Assembly (NCBI GenBank): GCA_002786495.1
Contig: PCSZ01000067.1
Span: forward strand, 1-33,373
From: Candidatus Uhrbacteria bacterium CG22_combo_CG10-13_8_21_14_all_47_17
Lineage (GTDB): Bacteria > Patescibacteriota > Patescibacteriia > 2-12-FULL-60-25
DNA length: 33,373 bases
Direction of reading: 5' to 3'
Shown: piece by piece, positions 1 to 9,523 of the stretch
Numbering within the stretch: position 1 is the first letter of the stretch
Layout: every line of letters begins with the position of its first letter
Notes under the pieces: model-generated
Databases searched by the model: none
Told to the model about the DNA's origin: nothing
Seen by the model: the letters and a program-made list of their open reading frames with translations, nothing else
Program-made: the position numbers and the translations under genes

Positions 1-2
1 TC

Positions 3-923
3 TATCATCATCTTTCAACATCTATTCTCGCAGTTATTAGAAAACAGAAAATCCCTTGCGTCCAAACACTGCATGATTACAAGCTGGCCTGTCCAAACTA
101 TCGCATGTTCACCGAAGGCTCGCCTTGTGAGCGTTGTCGCGACGGAAATTATCTTCAAGCGGTAAAGCATCATTGTTTATCCGCCTCATTGATTCCGAAC
201 TTATTGGCCGCGCTGGAAATGGGAATGACGAAATCGCGTCAAAGCTATGAACGCACGGTGCAGATATTTCTTTGCCCATCCAATTTCATGAAAGAAAAAA
301 TGGAGGACTGGGGCGAGCCGGCGAATAAAATGCGCTATGCACCCAACCCAACAGAGCTTCCCGAGAAAACGGCTGAAATGGGAGGCGGCTATTTGATTTA
401 CGCCGGGCGCTTGTCGCAGGAAAAAGGTCTCAAAAGTTTTATAGAAGCTGCGGCAAAGATTCCTGAACTGCCGATTAAAATAGCAGGCCACGGTCCTGAG
501 GATGAATATCTTCGCGGCTTCGTTGAATCCGTCGGCGCGTCGCATATAGAGTTTCTCGGTTTTGTCGCGCCGGATGATTTACTCCAGTTACGGCATCGCG
601 CAGAAGCACTCATCCTTCCCACGCTTAGCTATGAGAATGCTTCGGGCTCTGTGCTGGAAGCAATGGCTTCCGGGCTTCCGTGCATCGTTACGCGTATCGG
701 TGGTAATCCCGAACTGGTTGAAGACGGCGTGAATGGCTTTCTCGTGCAGCCGGGAGATTCTGAAGATTGGTTGCGCGCACTTCGACGCTTTCAAGCCCTC
801 CCGGAAGAGGCAAGAAAAGAAATGGGAAAGAAAGGCCGTGCAAAAATTGAAGGAAAGCGCACTTGGAATGAGCATGTCGAAAAAGTGCTGAGTTGCTACC
901 GGGAAGCCGGAGTAAAGGATTGA
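3..923 (+). CDS. Glycosyltransferase, GT4/GT1-like, 5'-truncated by window edge
   Basis: Frame is open upstream of the listed ATG at 105 back to position 3 (YHHLSTSILAVIRKQKIPCVQTLHDYKLACPNYRMFTEG). Motifs YAGRLSQEKGL, GHGPEDEYLR, LPTLSYENASGSVLEAMASGLPCIVTRIGGNPELV are typical of GT-B retaining glycosyltransferases. Confidence 0.9.
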   Translation, partial: YHHLSTSILAVIRKQKIPCVQTLHDYKLACPNYRMFTEGSPCERCRDGNYLQAVKHHCLSASLIPNLLAALEMGMTKSRQSYERTVQIFLCPSNFMKEKMEDWGEPANKMRYAPNPTELPEKTAEMGGGYLIYAGRLSQEKGLKSFIEAAAKIPELPIKIAGHGPEDEYLRGFVESVGASHIEFLGFVAPDDLLQLRHRAEALILPTLSYENASGSVLEAMASGLPCIVTRIGGNPELVEDGVNGFLVQPGDSEDWLRALRRFQALPEEARKEMGKKGRAKIEGKRTWNEHVEKVLSCYREAGVKD

Positions 924-948
924 CAAAGCCCCAAAAAAAGGCTATGGT
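920..948 (+). promoter_or_regulatory. Sigma70-like promoter TTGACA-17-TATGGT
   Basis: TTGACA at 920-925, 17-nt spacer, TATGGT at 943-948, upstream of the ORF at 982, which has an AGGAGG-type RBS. The -35 overlaps the stop codon (TGA 921-923) of the upstream gene. Confidence 0.6.
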
Positions 949-981
949 TTTTTGTCGCTCTTTTTTACTAGGAGGAAACAG

Positions 982-1662
982 ATGTCTAAGGCGCTCAGAA
1001 TTCTTGAAGTGGGTTGTGGAAATTATCCATGGGTTTGCTACGCCAGCGTACTTGTTACGCGCAATGCCGGTTTCAAGTTTCACCAAGATGTGTTGATGAG
1101 CACCGAACATTGCCTCGCTATTGATCGTTTTGACGAAGGCAGCCTTGAAGTGGCGCTCCGGGATATCGAGGCGGTCAAGGCCGGATTCAGAGGCGCGCAG
1201 TATCTCTACACGGGTGCGCTCGTGCTGGAGGAGATGGATCTTCAGGGCATGAGCGATGAGCAGAAGTTCGATGTCGTGATCTTGAGAAACGTTTTGAGCT
1301 CGCCGGAGGCGCCTGACGTTGAAGATGCTGAAGTCTACTCGGAAGACTTGGTTCTTAGTCTCGAAGAGAAGCTAGAGGTGGTTTTGAAAGCAGCTTCTCT
1401 TGTGAGAGAGGAGGGTAGGCTTCTTGCCGAAAATTCCATGACGTCCGACTATGCGAAGGCCGCCATGCAGGCTCTACGAGAGCCGTGCAGGGTTCCGGGC
1501 TTTTGTCTGGAAGAGGAATTCGGAAGCGAGACGGAATACTATCACTTTAGCGAATACTGTATTCATGGACTGGTTCTTCGTCGAACGAGTCGGTGCGTAG
1601 CTATGCAACGTTCTCCTCTGACAGACGCGCAGCGTTTGTTCTTGAAAACTTGGTACAGATAA
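982..1662 (+). CDS. SAM-dependent methyltransferase-like protein
   Basis: Start at ATG 982 after taggaggaaacag RBS. N-terminus MSKALRILEVGCGNYPW resembles methyltransferase motif I; later FDVVILRNVLSS. Confidence 0.55.
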   Translation: MSKALRILEVGCGNYPWVCYASVLVTRNAGFKFHQDVLMSTEHCLAIDRFDEGSLEVALRDIEAVKAGFRGAQYLYTGALVLEEMDLQGMSDEQKFDVVILRNVLSSPEAPDVEDAEVYSEDLVLSLEEKLEVVLKAASLVREEGRLLAENSMTSDYAKAAMQALREPCRVPGFCLEEEFGSETEYYHFSEYCIHGLVLRRTSRCVAMQRSPLTDAQRLFLKTWYR

Positions 1663-1741
1663 CAGGCAGTCCTCCTCTGAGTGGAAAGGCTGGCCGCATT
1701 TCCTTGGAAAGACAAAGAAATGAAAACCAGTTCGTATCTTC

Positions 1742-1779
1742 TGACCACATCCAGCTCCAAGCTGGATGGGGTCATTTTT
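1742..1779 (+). terminator. Intrinsic terminator
   Basis: TGACCaCATCCAGC-TCCAA-GCTGGATGgGGTCA followed by TTTTT; 13-bp stem with one mismatch plus U-tract. Confidence 0.85.
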
Positions 1780-1811
1780 GTATTTTGAGCTTCCTTTCCA
1801 TCCTGCTACGA

Positions 1812-1840
1812 TTGACAGAGCGGGAAATTTCCGCTATGCT
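1812..1840 (+). promoter_or_regulatory. Sigma70-like promoter TTGACA-17-TATGCT
   Basis: TTGACA 1812-1817, spacer 1818-1834, TATGCT 1835-1840; ATG of next gene at 1852. Confidence 0.65.
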
Positions 1841-1851
1841 ACGCTGAATTT

Positions 1852-3864
1852 ATGAAACGGATGATCGCGATACTTGCGGTACTCGCCGTGATTGGAACGG
1901 GGCTGTATCCAGCCGCTGTTTTTGCGACGCAAGACGGATCTCCGAAAATCCTCAATTTATATCTTGGCTATCAAATAACAGACAAAGCGGCGCAAGAACT
2001 TTCGAAATGGGACATTGTTGTTTTAGACATGGATCAGCAATTTCAATTCCCAGAACAAATTCGCAAAATTCGCTCTTTGAATCCGCAAATAAAAATTCTC
2101 GCTTATGTAAGCGCGGGTGAAATTGCGGATGCACGTTTCCGTGGCGACCCGCGTTCGCCGGGACGAAAGCTAGCAAACAGTATTCCGGGTGTCTGGTTTC
2201 TGAAACGTCCGGATGGATCACACGCGACCTGGTGGCCGGGCGCCTATGCCATGAATGCGACCAATCTTGGCCCAACGTATAAGGGGAAACGTTGGAATAC
2301 ATTTTTAGGTCCTTTTATCCGCGACGAGATGATGTCGACCGGACTTTGGGACGGCGTCTTTCTTGATGCAGCCTATGAACAAGTAACGGGATTTTTTGGA
2401 CCGAATCTTGATCCGGATTTAAATGGAGTAGCGAACCCGTCTAAACAAAATGATGAAGCATATCATGAAGGAATGACGATTCTTATAAATAATGTAAGAA
2501 GCGCAATCGGGAATGATAAACTTATTTTGAATAATTCGAGCGCTGCATATGCGTCGGTGACGAATGGCACTCTTTTTGAAAACTTTCCTCGCTATGGCTG
2601 GGCAAGCCCATTTAGCGAATTGCGAACCGCTTTGTCGAAAAATAGAAATCCAAAGATTTCCACCATCAATACAAATACAAACAACAAAGAACAGCCAACC
2701 GATTATCGTTTGATGCGACTTGGACTCACAAGCTCGCTTCTCGCAGATGCGTTTTTTTCCTTTGATGCGGGCGACGCGGGCCATCAGCGAACGTGGTGGT
2801 ATGACGAGTACGCCGCCATTATTGGAGAGCCGCGTCTTGGAGCAAAAGTTGTTTCGGGCTCGGTAAGTAAAACAACGCCGGCGGTTTGGTGGCGTGAATA
2901 TACGCAGGGACTTGCCATTGCGAATCCAACAAACAAAGCTGTGCAACTAGATCTTCCGGGTGAATTTGAAAAAGTATCGGGGCAACAAGATCGAGCGACG
3001 AATGATGGTTCGATCGTAAAGAGCGTAACGGTTCCCGCTCAAGACGGCATCGTCCTTTTGCGTCGCGGTGAAGCACTTGATATCTACGGAAGCGGGTATA
3101 CGAACGGCGCCTTCATGCAAGTCTATAATCAAAAAGGAGAGCGTCTTCGGAATGCGTTTTTTGCTTCGCGCTCAGACATCCCCGGGGGAGCTACCGTGCT
3201 CGAAGCGGATATTGATATTGATGGACAGCCCGACACGGCCTTTGCGAAAGATGGATTGCTCACCGTTCGATTTGGAAACGGTATTACGCGTACTGTTCGT
3301 CCCTATGGAAAAAATTATAAAGGAGGCATTGCGCTCGCCGTCGGTCAGACAGATGGAACGCTCGCTCAAGAATTAATTCTTACGCCAACCGGCCCTAATG
3401 TTGCATCAACGGTTCTTATTCTGAATACGCAACTGCATATCGTTACAAAGTGGCTTGCCTATCTGCCAAATTTTCGAGGAGGCTCTTCCGTAGCTATTGG
3501 TGATATCGACGAGGACGATAAACGGGAAATCTTTACTGCGCCTGGTCTTGGAGGCGGTCCACATATTCGTTCATTCAAAACGGACGGTGCTATTTGGTCC
3601 GGAGGATTTTTTGCATTCGGATCAGACCAAAGAGGCGGAGCGAATATTGCCGTTGGCGATGTGGATGGAGATGGGTATGACGATGTCGTCGTTGGGTCGG
3701 GTCCGGGGACTGACCCCGTGCTGCGGGTGTATGATGGAAAGAGGAACCTTAAATATGAATTTACTCCTGTCGGTGTGACGCGCGAGACAGGTGTAAAACC
3801 CGTTGTTGTGGACATGAATGCGGATGGACAGGCGGAAATTCTGATCTCAAGCCTTCCTTTTTAG
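1852..3864 (+). CDS. Secreted putative glycoside hydrolase (GHL15/GH114-like TIM barrel) with C-terminal FG-GAP/VCBS-like repeats
   Basis: Signal-peptide-like N-terminus; DIVVLDMDQQFQFPEQIRKIRSLNPQIKILAYVSAGEI and GLWDGVFLDAA resemble GHL15/GH114. Four C-terminal D-x-D/N-x-D-x-x-x-D/E loops: DIDIDGQPD, DIDEDDKRE, DVDGDGYDD, DMNADGQAE. Confidence 0.75.
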   Translation: MKRMIAILAVLAVIGTGLYPAAVFATQDGSPKILNLYLGYQITDKAAQELSKWDIVVLDMDQQFQFPEQIRKIRSLNPQIKILAYVSAGEIADARFRGDPRSPGRKLANSIPGVWFLKRPDGSHATWWPGAYAMNATNLGPTYKGKRWNTFLGPFIRDEMMSTGLWDGVFLDAAYEQVTGFFGPNLDPDLNGVANPSKQNDEAYHEGMTILINNVRSAIGNDKLILNNSSAAYASVTNGTLFENFPRYGWASPFSELRTALSKNRNPKISTINTNTNNKEQPTDYRLMRLGLTSSLLADAFFSFDAGDAGHQRTWWYDEYAAIIGEPRLGAKVVSGSVSKTTPAVWWREYTQGLAIANPTNKAVQLDLPGEFEKVSGQQDRATNDGSIVKSVTVPAQDGIVLLRRGEALDIYGSGYTNGAFMQVYNQKGERLRNAFFASRSDIPGGATVLEADIDIDGQPDTAFAKDGLLTVRFGNGITRTVRPYGKNYKGGIALAVGQTDGTLAQELILTPTGPNVASTVLILNTQLHIVTKWLAYLPNFRGGSSVAIGDIDEDDKREIFTAPGLGGGPHIRSFKTDGAIWSGGFFAFGSDQRGGANIAVGDVDGDGYDDVVVGSGPGTDPVLRVYDGKRNLKYEFTPVGVTRETGVKPVVVDMNADGQAEILISSLPF

Positions 3865-5477
3865 TGCCTATGAAAAAACGTCGCTCAGAAAAACCAATTC
3901 AAGGCGTAGCAGCGCAGGGTATTGTGACGGCGTTTGGCTTGAGCCGTGCCGCAACCTCGCATCTTCGCAAAGGCTATCAAGAAAAGTATCATGGAAAATA
4001 TCGATATGCGCGTTTTGTATTTGCATTCGACATCAGCCTTTTTGCGATAGCGCTCTTTCTCGTCGGGACAAATATCTATCTCGCAACACTTCGCCCTAGT
4101 ATCGCCACCGATTTGCAGCTCGTACTCGAAGCGCCGCCTCTTCAAACGGCACAGCCCTTGGCATTGCAGGCAAAGCTAACAAATAGCGGAGAAACCGCAA
4201 GAAGCGGTTTGCATTTTCGCTGGAATCTTCCGCCCGGAACAGAAGTCTTGTCCGCTGAGCCCGCGATGGATGCAAATAATGAGGCTTTTATCGGCGCCCT
4301 TGCTCCCGGAGAGGATTTTTATGCAAATGTCGTTGTGGAAATTTATACCGATCAGCCAAGTCTCAGACTAGGTTTTCATGTCAGCGATAATACGGAAACG
4401 GCTGCGGGAGAACTTATCCGTCCGATTGTGGGAAGCGGGCTATCTGTGAAGCCTTTAATCGACGTGAAGCGCATATTGCCTGGAGCGCTCATTCCGTATG
4501 AAGTGAAAAATGAGACTTCTCAAGCGATGCAGAGTATAAACCTCCGCGTGATTGGTCGGGCGCAGATAGATGGAAAACAAGAAGAAACGATCGACACGCT
4601 GAATTCCTTGGAGCGTCGCATCGTCTTTCTCGATCCGCAATCATCCAGAGATACAAAAATAGCCGTTTCCATAAATGGCCATGTTTTATTTGAACGGGGA
4701 GATGTTTTAGAAGTTCTTCCTGACAGTCCCTTGCGTGTGCAAGCCAGTCCTTCCACGGGCAAGTTTGCGCATGTTTCTATTTCTCAAGCCGATGCGCCGT
4801 TGCGATTGTTTATTTATCATCCGCAACTCTCTTCCGGCGGGGAGCCATATGCGTTTGTGAGCGTAAAAGCGGGCGACTCTTCTCTCGACATTCCACTTCA
4901 AGACGCGGAACATTCCGTTTCTGGAAACTGGTTTGTGATTCCCGTCATTCAAACCGATGTAGGAGAAGTTCTTGGAAAAGCAGCAACGAATGTGATTACA
5001 ACAAGCTTCCAATTGAAAGCGGAGGCGCGCTATTACGCGGACACGGGAGACCAAATTGGTATTGGAGCGCTTCCTCCGCAAGTTGGAAAAGAAACAACGT
5101 ATTGGGTGAGTCTCGCGCTTGAGCCAACGACCGCAGATTTACAGGATCTCGAAATTCGAGCGACATTAGGCCCCAGCGTACATCTGACGGGAAGAAGCGC
5201 CTTGCCCTATGGTGGGGGGATTGTTGAATCAGGCGACGGCTTAGCATGGGTATTGCCCAATGCGCCCGCAGATAAAAGCGGTTTACGTGCTTTGATTGAA
5301 GTGGCCTTAACTCCAACGCAGAATATGGTTGGTCAGGTGCCCACGCTTCTCCAGCAGATCACGGCAAAGGCAACAGAAATTCGCTCACATGTTTTACTGA
5401 CAGACTCAAAGGCGCTTATTGATACAAATCTATTGGGCGATCCGCGCGCAGCCGGAAGAGGAGTGGTTACAAAATAA
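3864..5477 (+). CDS. Membrane-anchored extracellular protein with Ig-like/DUF11-type repeats
   Basis: One N-terminal TM segment (FAFDISLFAIALFLVGTNIYLA), then beta-rich repeats with LTNSGETARSG..LPPGTEVLSAEP. GTG start overlaps upstream stop; alternative ATG at 3870. Confidence 0.6.
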   Translation: MPMKKRRSEKPIQGVAAQGIVTAFGLSRAATSHLRKGYQEKYHGKYRYARFVFAFDISLFAIALFLVGTNIYLATLRPSIATDLQLVLEAPPLQTAQPLALQAKLTNSGETARSGLHFRWNLPPGTEVLSAEPAMDANNEAFIGALAPGEDFYANVVVEIYTDQPSLRLGFHVSDNTETAAGELIRPIVGSGLSVKPLIDVKRILPGALIPYEVKNETSQAMQSINLRVIGRAQIDGKQEETIDTLNSLERRIVFLDPQSSRDTKIAVSINGHVLFERGDVLEVLPDSPLRVQASPSTGKFAHVSISQADAPLRLFIYHPQLSSGGEPYAFVSVKAGDSSLDIPLQDAEHSVSGNWFVIPVIQTDVGEVLGKAATNVITTSFQLKAEARYYADTGDQIGIGALPPQVGKETTYWVSLALEPTTADLQDLEIRATLGPSVHLTGRSALPYGGGIVESGDGLAWVLPNAPADKSGLRALIEVALTPTQNMVGQVPTLLQQITAKATEIRSHVLLTDSKALIDTNLLGDPRAAGRGVVTK

Positions 5478-6507
5478 GCATGGCATCGCCAAAAGAATAA
5501 AAACGATAATCCTGTTTCATGGCATGCGCATAAGCGGTTAGAATTTGCTCGCGCGAAGCAAAGGCGGAAATCATCACAAGCAAAGTCGATTCTGGGAGAT
5601 GAAAATTTGTGATCAAACCGTCGGCGATATGAAATTGATATCCGGGCGTAATAAAAAGTTCGGTAAAACCTGACCAGCCCTTTGAGGGCATATCGCATGC
5701 CGCCCAGCTTTCGAGAGCGCGCATGGTTGTTGTTCCTACAACGATCACTCTTCCACCCGCCTCTTTCGTTTTTCGAATCAGCTGTACGGTTTCTTCAGAA
5801 ACGCGCCCCCATTCTTCATGCATGTGATGCTCTTCAAGCCGAGCGCTTTTCATGGGGCGAAAGGTTCCGATTCCAACATGCAGCGTCACAAAAGCCGTGG
5901 AAATACCTTTGTCTGCGAGTGTTTCCAATAAAGGTTTTGTAAAATGAAATCCAGCCGTTGGCGCGGCTACAGAACCACGTTCTTTTGCATACACGGTTTG
6001 ATAACTTCCGGTATTTTCTTTGCTTGGTTCGACATAAGGGGGAACGGGAACTTCGCCATACTGATCCGTAAGAGCAAAAACGGCATCAGTGGAGCGTTGC
6101 ATATCAATGAGGGCTGTGCCGTCCTCATTTTTTTTAACGACATACGCGAGAGAATCATTCGGAAACTGAAGCGCTTCTCCGACTTGAATCTTTTTTGCGG
6201 GGCGAAGCAGCGCGAGCCACATATTTTCTTGTTCCGGACGAAGAAGAAAGAGTTCGAGAGGGGTGGCTACGGGAGAAGCAGGGGAGACTGCCCTCCGTAC
6301 GGTTAATCTTGATTTAAAAACTTTACTATCATTAAAAATAAGAAGGTCGTTTTTACGCAGAAGACTTGGAAGATCGAAAACGTGGCGATCTTTCATCTCC
6401 CCCGTAGCTCTATCAAGGACAAGAAGCTTCGCCGCGTCGCGTGGCGAGACAGAGTGCTGAGCGATGCGGTCAGAGGGGAGCCGATAGTCGAAGAGAGACG
6501 TGTCCAT
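5467..6507 (-). CDS. queA: S-adenosylmethionine:tRNA ribosyltransferase-isomerase
   Basis: MDTSLFDYRLPSDRIAQHSVSPRDAAKLLVLDRATGEMKDRHVFDLPSLL, FNDSKV, AAPTAGFHFTKPLL, LHVGIGTFRPM, ITNFHLPESTLLVMISAFA: classic QueA motifs. Start chosen at internal Met (6507). Confidence 0.96.
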   Translation of the reverse strand: MDTSLFDYRLPSDRIAQHSVSPRDAAKLLVLDRATGEMKDRHVFDLPSLLRKNDLLIFNDSKVFKSRLTVRRAVSPASPVATPLELFLLRPEQENMWLALLRPAKKIQVGEALQFPNDSLAYVVKKNEDGTALIDMQRSTDAVFALTDQYGEVPVPPYVEPSKENTGSYQTVYAKERGSVAAPTAGFHFTKPLLETLADKGISTAFVTLHVGIGTFRPMKSARLEEHHMHEEWGRVSEETVQLIRKTKEAGGRVIVVGTTTMRALESWAACDMPSKGWSGFTELFITPGYQFHIADGLITNFHLPESTLLVMISAFASREQILTAYAHAMKQDYRFYSFGDAMLIL

Positions 6508-6590
6508 GTGGGCATGGTAGCAAAGAAAAAACATTCGTCTAGCTATTGGCTTCCTCGCTTTAAAATCATACCATTCATACGTTTCATACT

Positions 6591-6839
6591 ATGTCTGTAC
6601 AGAAAAAAAGCACAAAGAAAAAGGACGGAGCAGCTCCTTGCGAAATCGCGATGGGGGCGAGTGTTATTGGCGAGCGCGGGCAAATCGTGATCCCAAAACA
6701 GATCCGCTCAAAAATGCAGCTTAAGCCCGGATCACGCCTCATGATCATGGAACATGAAAGTGGAGCGATCGTTCTTTTACCCGTTGATCACATGAAAATG
6801 ATGATCAAAACCATTTCTAAAAAACTTGATCGCATGTAA
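6591..6839 (+). CDS. AbrB/MazE/SpoVT-type swapped-hairpin DNA-binding protein
   Basis: GERGQIVIPKQIRSKMQLKPGSRLMIMEHESGAIVLLPV. Confidence 0.85.
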   Translation: MSVQKKSTKKKDGAAPCEIAMGASVIGERGQIVIPKQIRSKMQLKPGSRLMIMEHESGAIVLLPVDHMKMMIKTISKKLDRM

Positions 6840-6859
6840 TAATTGTCGAAATAGAGAAT

Positions 6860-8785
6860 ATGCCTGAACAAGAAGCCATGTCATCAAAGAATGATATTTC
6901 AATGCCAAAAGCAAAACGAAAACGCTTTAAATTTTTAAGAAGTAAATGGTTCTGGATCGCAGCCGTCCTTATCCTCGGAGGGGGAATCTGGTACGCCTCG
7001 GCGAACAATGCGAATAAGGGCCCTTTTTATGAAACACAAAAAGTAGAAAAGGGTGAAGTGATCCAAACGGTCGAGGTAACGGGAGAAATCGTGCCGGAAG
7101 CTCGGCTTAATCTGGGTTTTAAAAGTGGCGGACCTCTCGAAAAGCTTGATGTACGAGTAGGACAGCAAGTGAAAGCGGGGACTGTCCTAGCAGAACTTGA
7201 ATCGAGGGATTTACGATTCGCTTCCGAGCGTGCGCGCGCCTCGCTTGCTATTGCGCAGGCTAATTTAAATGCGAAACTTGCGGGTGTAACGGACCAATCT
7301 ATCCAAGTTGCAAAGGCAGCCGTCGCGCAAGCGGAAGCATCACATGAAAAGGCGGTCGTGGATCTCGAGGTCACGAAACAAACGGTAGAAGATGATTACC
7401 AAAAAGCCCTTCTGACATTTCAGCTCGCGGAGAGCAATGTAGCGAACTCGGGTGCAACAGCAGATCAGAGTGTTGTGACAAGTTTTGAAAATTTGCGCGT
7501 AACGCTTCAAGCGGCACTTGCTCCCATGCGTAATGGCTTGGTGGATGGGGACGCAATCATCGGTATTGATAACTCGTCTGCAAATGATAATTACGAAAAT
7601 GTTCTCGGTATTTTTGATAAGCCCTCGCTTGCGGAAGCAAAAAATCTCTATCCGGCGACAAAAGCAGAGGTGAACGAAGCGGATGCATTGGTTCGAGCAC
7701 TTTCAAGCAGTTCAAGCCACGACGATGTATTGGCAGCGGCTCTCAAATCGCGAACAGCTCTTGAAGATGTTCAGCTCTATCTCACCTACGTGCAAAAAAC
7801 ATTGGCGGGAACGCTTACGAATCCTAATCTTACGCAGACGCAGCTTGATACGCTTCAAGCGGGAATTAGCGCGAATCTTACTTCTGCCGGAACGCAGCTC
7901 TCGAGTTTAGTTTCTGCTTATGAGTCTGCAAGGAACTCCGATCTCACGCGCCAAACAAGTATTGATCAACTGCAGAGCGCGTATGATACGGCGAAAATTA
8001 ATTTACAAATCGCGGATTCTGATCGAACGACAAAAGTAAAAACGGCTACAGCCGCTGTTCAAATTCAGCAAGCAGCGCTCGATAGTGCCAAGGCAACGCT
8101 AGCAGAACGAGAGGCGCCCGTGCGGGCGGTTGATGTTGTCGCATTTCGCGCGCAGGTATTGGATGCGCAAACCGCGTACAATCAATCGCTTGAGAAACTT
8201 GCGGATGTGCAAATTATTGCGCCGGTAAACGGAACGATTACCGATATTATCCCGAATCGCGGAGAGCTCGTTACGGCAAACCAAACAGCCGTTAAAATGA
8301 TTACCACGGACGGATACACGGTTGAGGCACTTGTTCCGGAAGCGGATATTGTCAAAGTTGAGCCGGGACAGTCCATCGATATCACGCTTGATGCCTATGG
8401 CGATAATGAAAAATTCGCAGGGACGGTTCTTTCAGAAAATGCTGACCAAACAAAAGTTCAGGATGCAATCTATTATAAAATATATGTAGAAATGGATCCG
8501 AAGGACAAAGATGTGAAGCCTGGCATGACGGCGAATCTAACCGTCAAAACCGGTGATCAAAAAGATGTCCTCGTTATTCCGAGCCGTTCACTGCGCGTAA
8601 CGAACGGAAATATGAGCGTTCGCGTTTTGCAGAATGGATCTCCCGTGGAAAAAACAATTACGATTGGTCTGCGTGGCGACGAAGGTCGCGTAGAAGCAGC
8701 GGCTGGATTAGAAGAAGGGGAAGAGGTTATTACGGGGGAGCTTACAGCGGCAGAATACCAAAGTCTGCAAGCCAGTAAGGAGTAA
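6860..8785 (+). CDS. HlyD/MacA-like periplasmic adaptor subunit of an ABC exporter
   Basis: N-terminal TM, VEVTGEIVPEARLNLGFKSGGPLEKLDVRVGQQVKAGTVLAELESRD (lipoyl half), long coiled coil, IIAPVNGTITDIIPNRGELVTANQ, C-terminal barrel. Confidence 0.9.
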   Translation: MPEQEAMSSKNDISMPKAKRKRFKFLRSKWFWIAAVLILGGGIWYASANNANKGPFYETQKVEKGEVIQTVEVTGEIVPEARLNLGFKSGGPLEKLDVRVGQQVKAGTVLAELESRDLRFASERARASLAIAQANLNAKLAGVTDQSIQVAKAAVAQAEASHEKAVVDLEVTKQTVEDDYQKALLTFQLAESNVANSGATADQSVVTSFENLRVTLQAALAPMRNGLVDGDAIIGIDNSSANDNYENVLGIFDKPSLAEAKNLYPATKAEVNEADALVRALSSSSSHDDVLAAALKSRTALEDVQLYLTYVQKTLAGTLTNPNLTQTQLDTLQAGISANLTSAGTQLSSLVSAYESARNSDLTRQTSIDQLQSAYDTAKINLQIADSDRTTKVKTATAAVQIQQAALDSAKATLAEREAPVRAVDVVAFRAQVLDAQTAYNQSLEKLADVQIIAPVNGTITDIIPNRGELVTANQTAVKMITTDGYTVEALVPEADIVKVEPGQSIDITLDAYGDNEKFAGTVLSENADQTKVQDAIYYKIYVEMDPKDKDVKPGMTANLTVKTGDQKDVLVIPSRSLRVTNGNMSVRVLQNGSPVEKTITIGLRGDEGRVEAAAGLEEGEEVITGELTAAEYQSLQASKE

Positions 8786-8793
8786 CGCTTGTT

Positions 8794-9522
8794 ATGACGG
8801 ATCTGATTGAGGTGCGAGATCTTAAAAAAGACTATGTAAACGGCGAGATCATTACGTCGGTTCTCCATGGCCTTTCGTTCAAAATTCCCAAGGGTCAGTT
8901 CGTGGCCATCATGGGTCCTTCAGGTTCGGGAAAATCCACATTGATGCATATTCTTGGCTTCCTGGATACGCCTACGGGAGGAAAATATTTTTTTGGAAGA
9001 CATGATGTTTCAACGCTAACGGAAGAACAGCTCGCATACATGCGCGCTGAACATATCGGGTTTATTTTTCAAGCATTCAATCTTCTTCCGAAGACAAGCG
9101 TTTTTGAAAATGTCATGCTTGCGCTTCTCTATTCCGATATCAATAAGCAAGATCGCAAACAGCGAGCGCTTGAGGCCATAGAAACAGTAGGACTCGGACA
9201 TCGAGTGCATAATTTATCAAACCAACTTTCCGGAGGAGAGCGGCAACGAGTTGCGATCGCGCGCGCGATTGTCACGCGGCCAACCGTTATCTTCGCAGAC
9301 GAGCCTACGGGAAACCTCGATTCGAAGTCCGGGAAACAAATTATGGATACGCTCGCGGAGTTAAATGAAACCAAGGGGCATACCATCGTGCTTGTCACGC
9401 ATGAAACATACACGGCCGCGTATGCGGAGCGCATTTTACGCATGCAAGATGGGCGCCTTCTTAAAGATGAAAAAGTCGTTAATCGACGCTTTCCGGGAGA
9501 TGGGACAGAATTACTAAAATAA
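8794..9522 (+). CDS. ABC transporter ATP-binding protein (MacB/LolD-type)
   Basis: Walker [10 protein letters not shown], signature [19 protein letters not shown], Walker [20 protein letters not shown]. Confidence 0.96.
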   Translation: MTDLIEVRDLKKDYVNGEIITSVLHGLSFKIPKGQFVAIMGPSGSGKSTLMHILGFLDTPTGGKYFFGRHDVSTLTEEQLAYMRAEHIGFIFQAFNLLPKTSVFENVMLALLYSDINKQDRKQRALEAIETVGLGHRVHNLSNQLSGGERQRVAIARAIVTRPTVIFADEPTGNLDSKSGKQIMDTLAELNETKGHTIVLVTHETYTAAYAERILRMQDGRLLKDEKVVNRRFPGDGTELLK

Positions 9523-9523
9523 C

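Noticed and set aside
1593-1847. 84-aa ORF after the methyltransferase-like gene
   Set aside because: Runs through the intrinsic terminator and the next promoter; no protein-like features.
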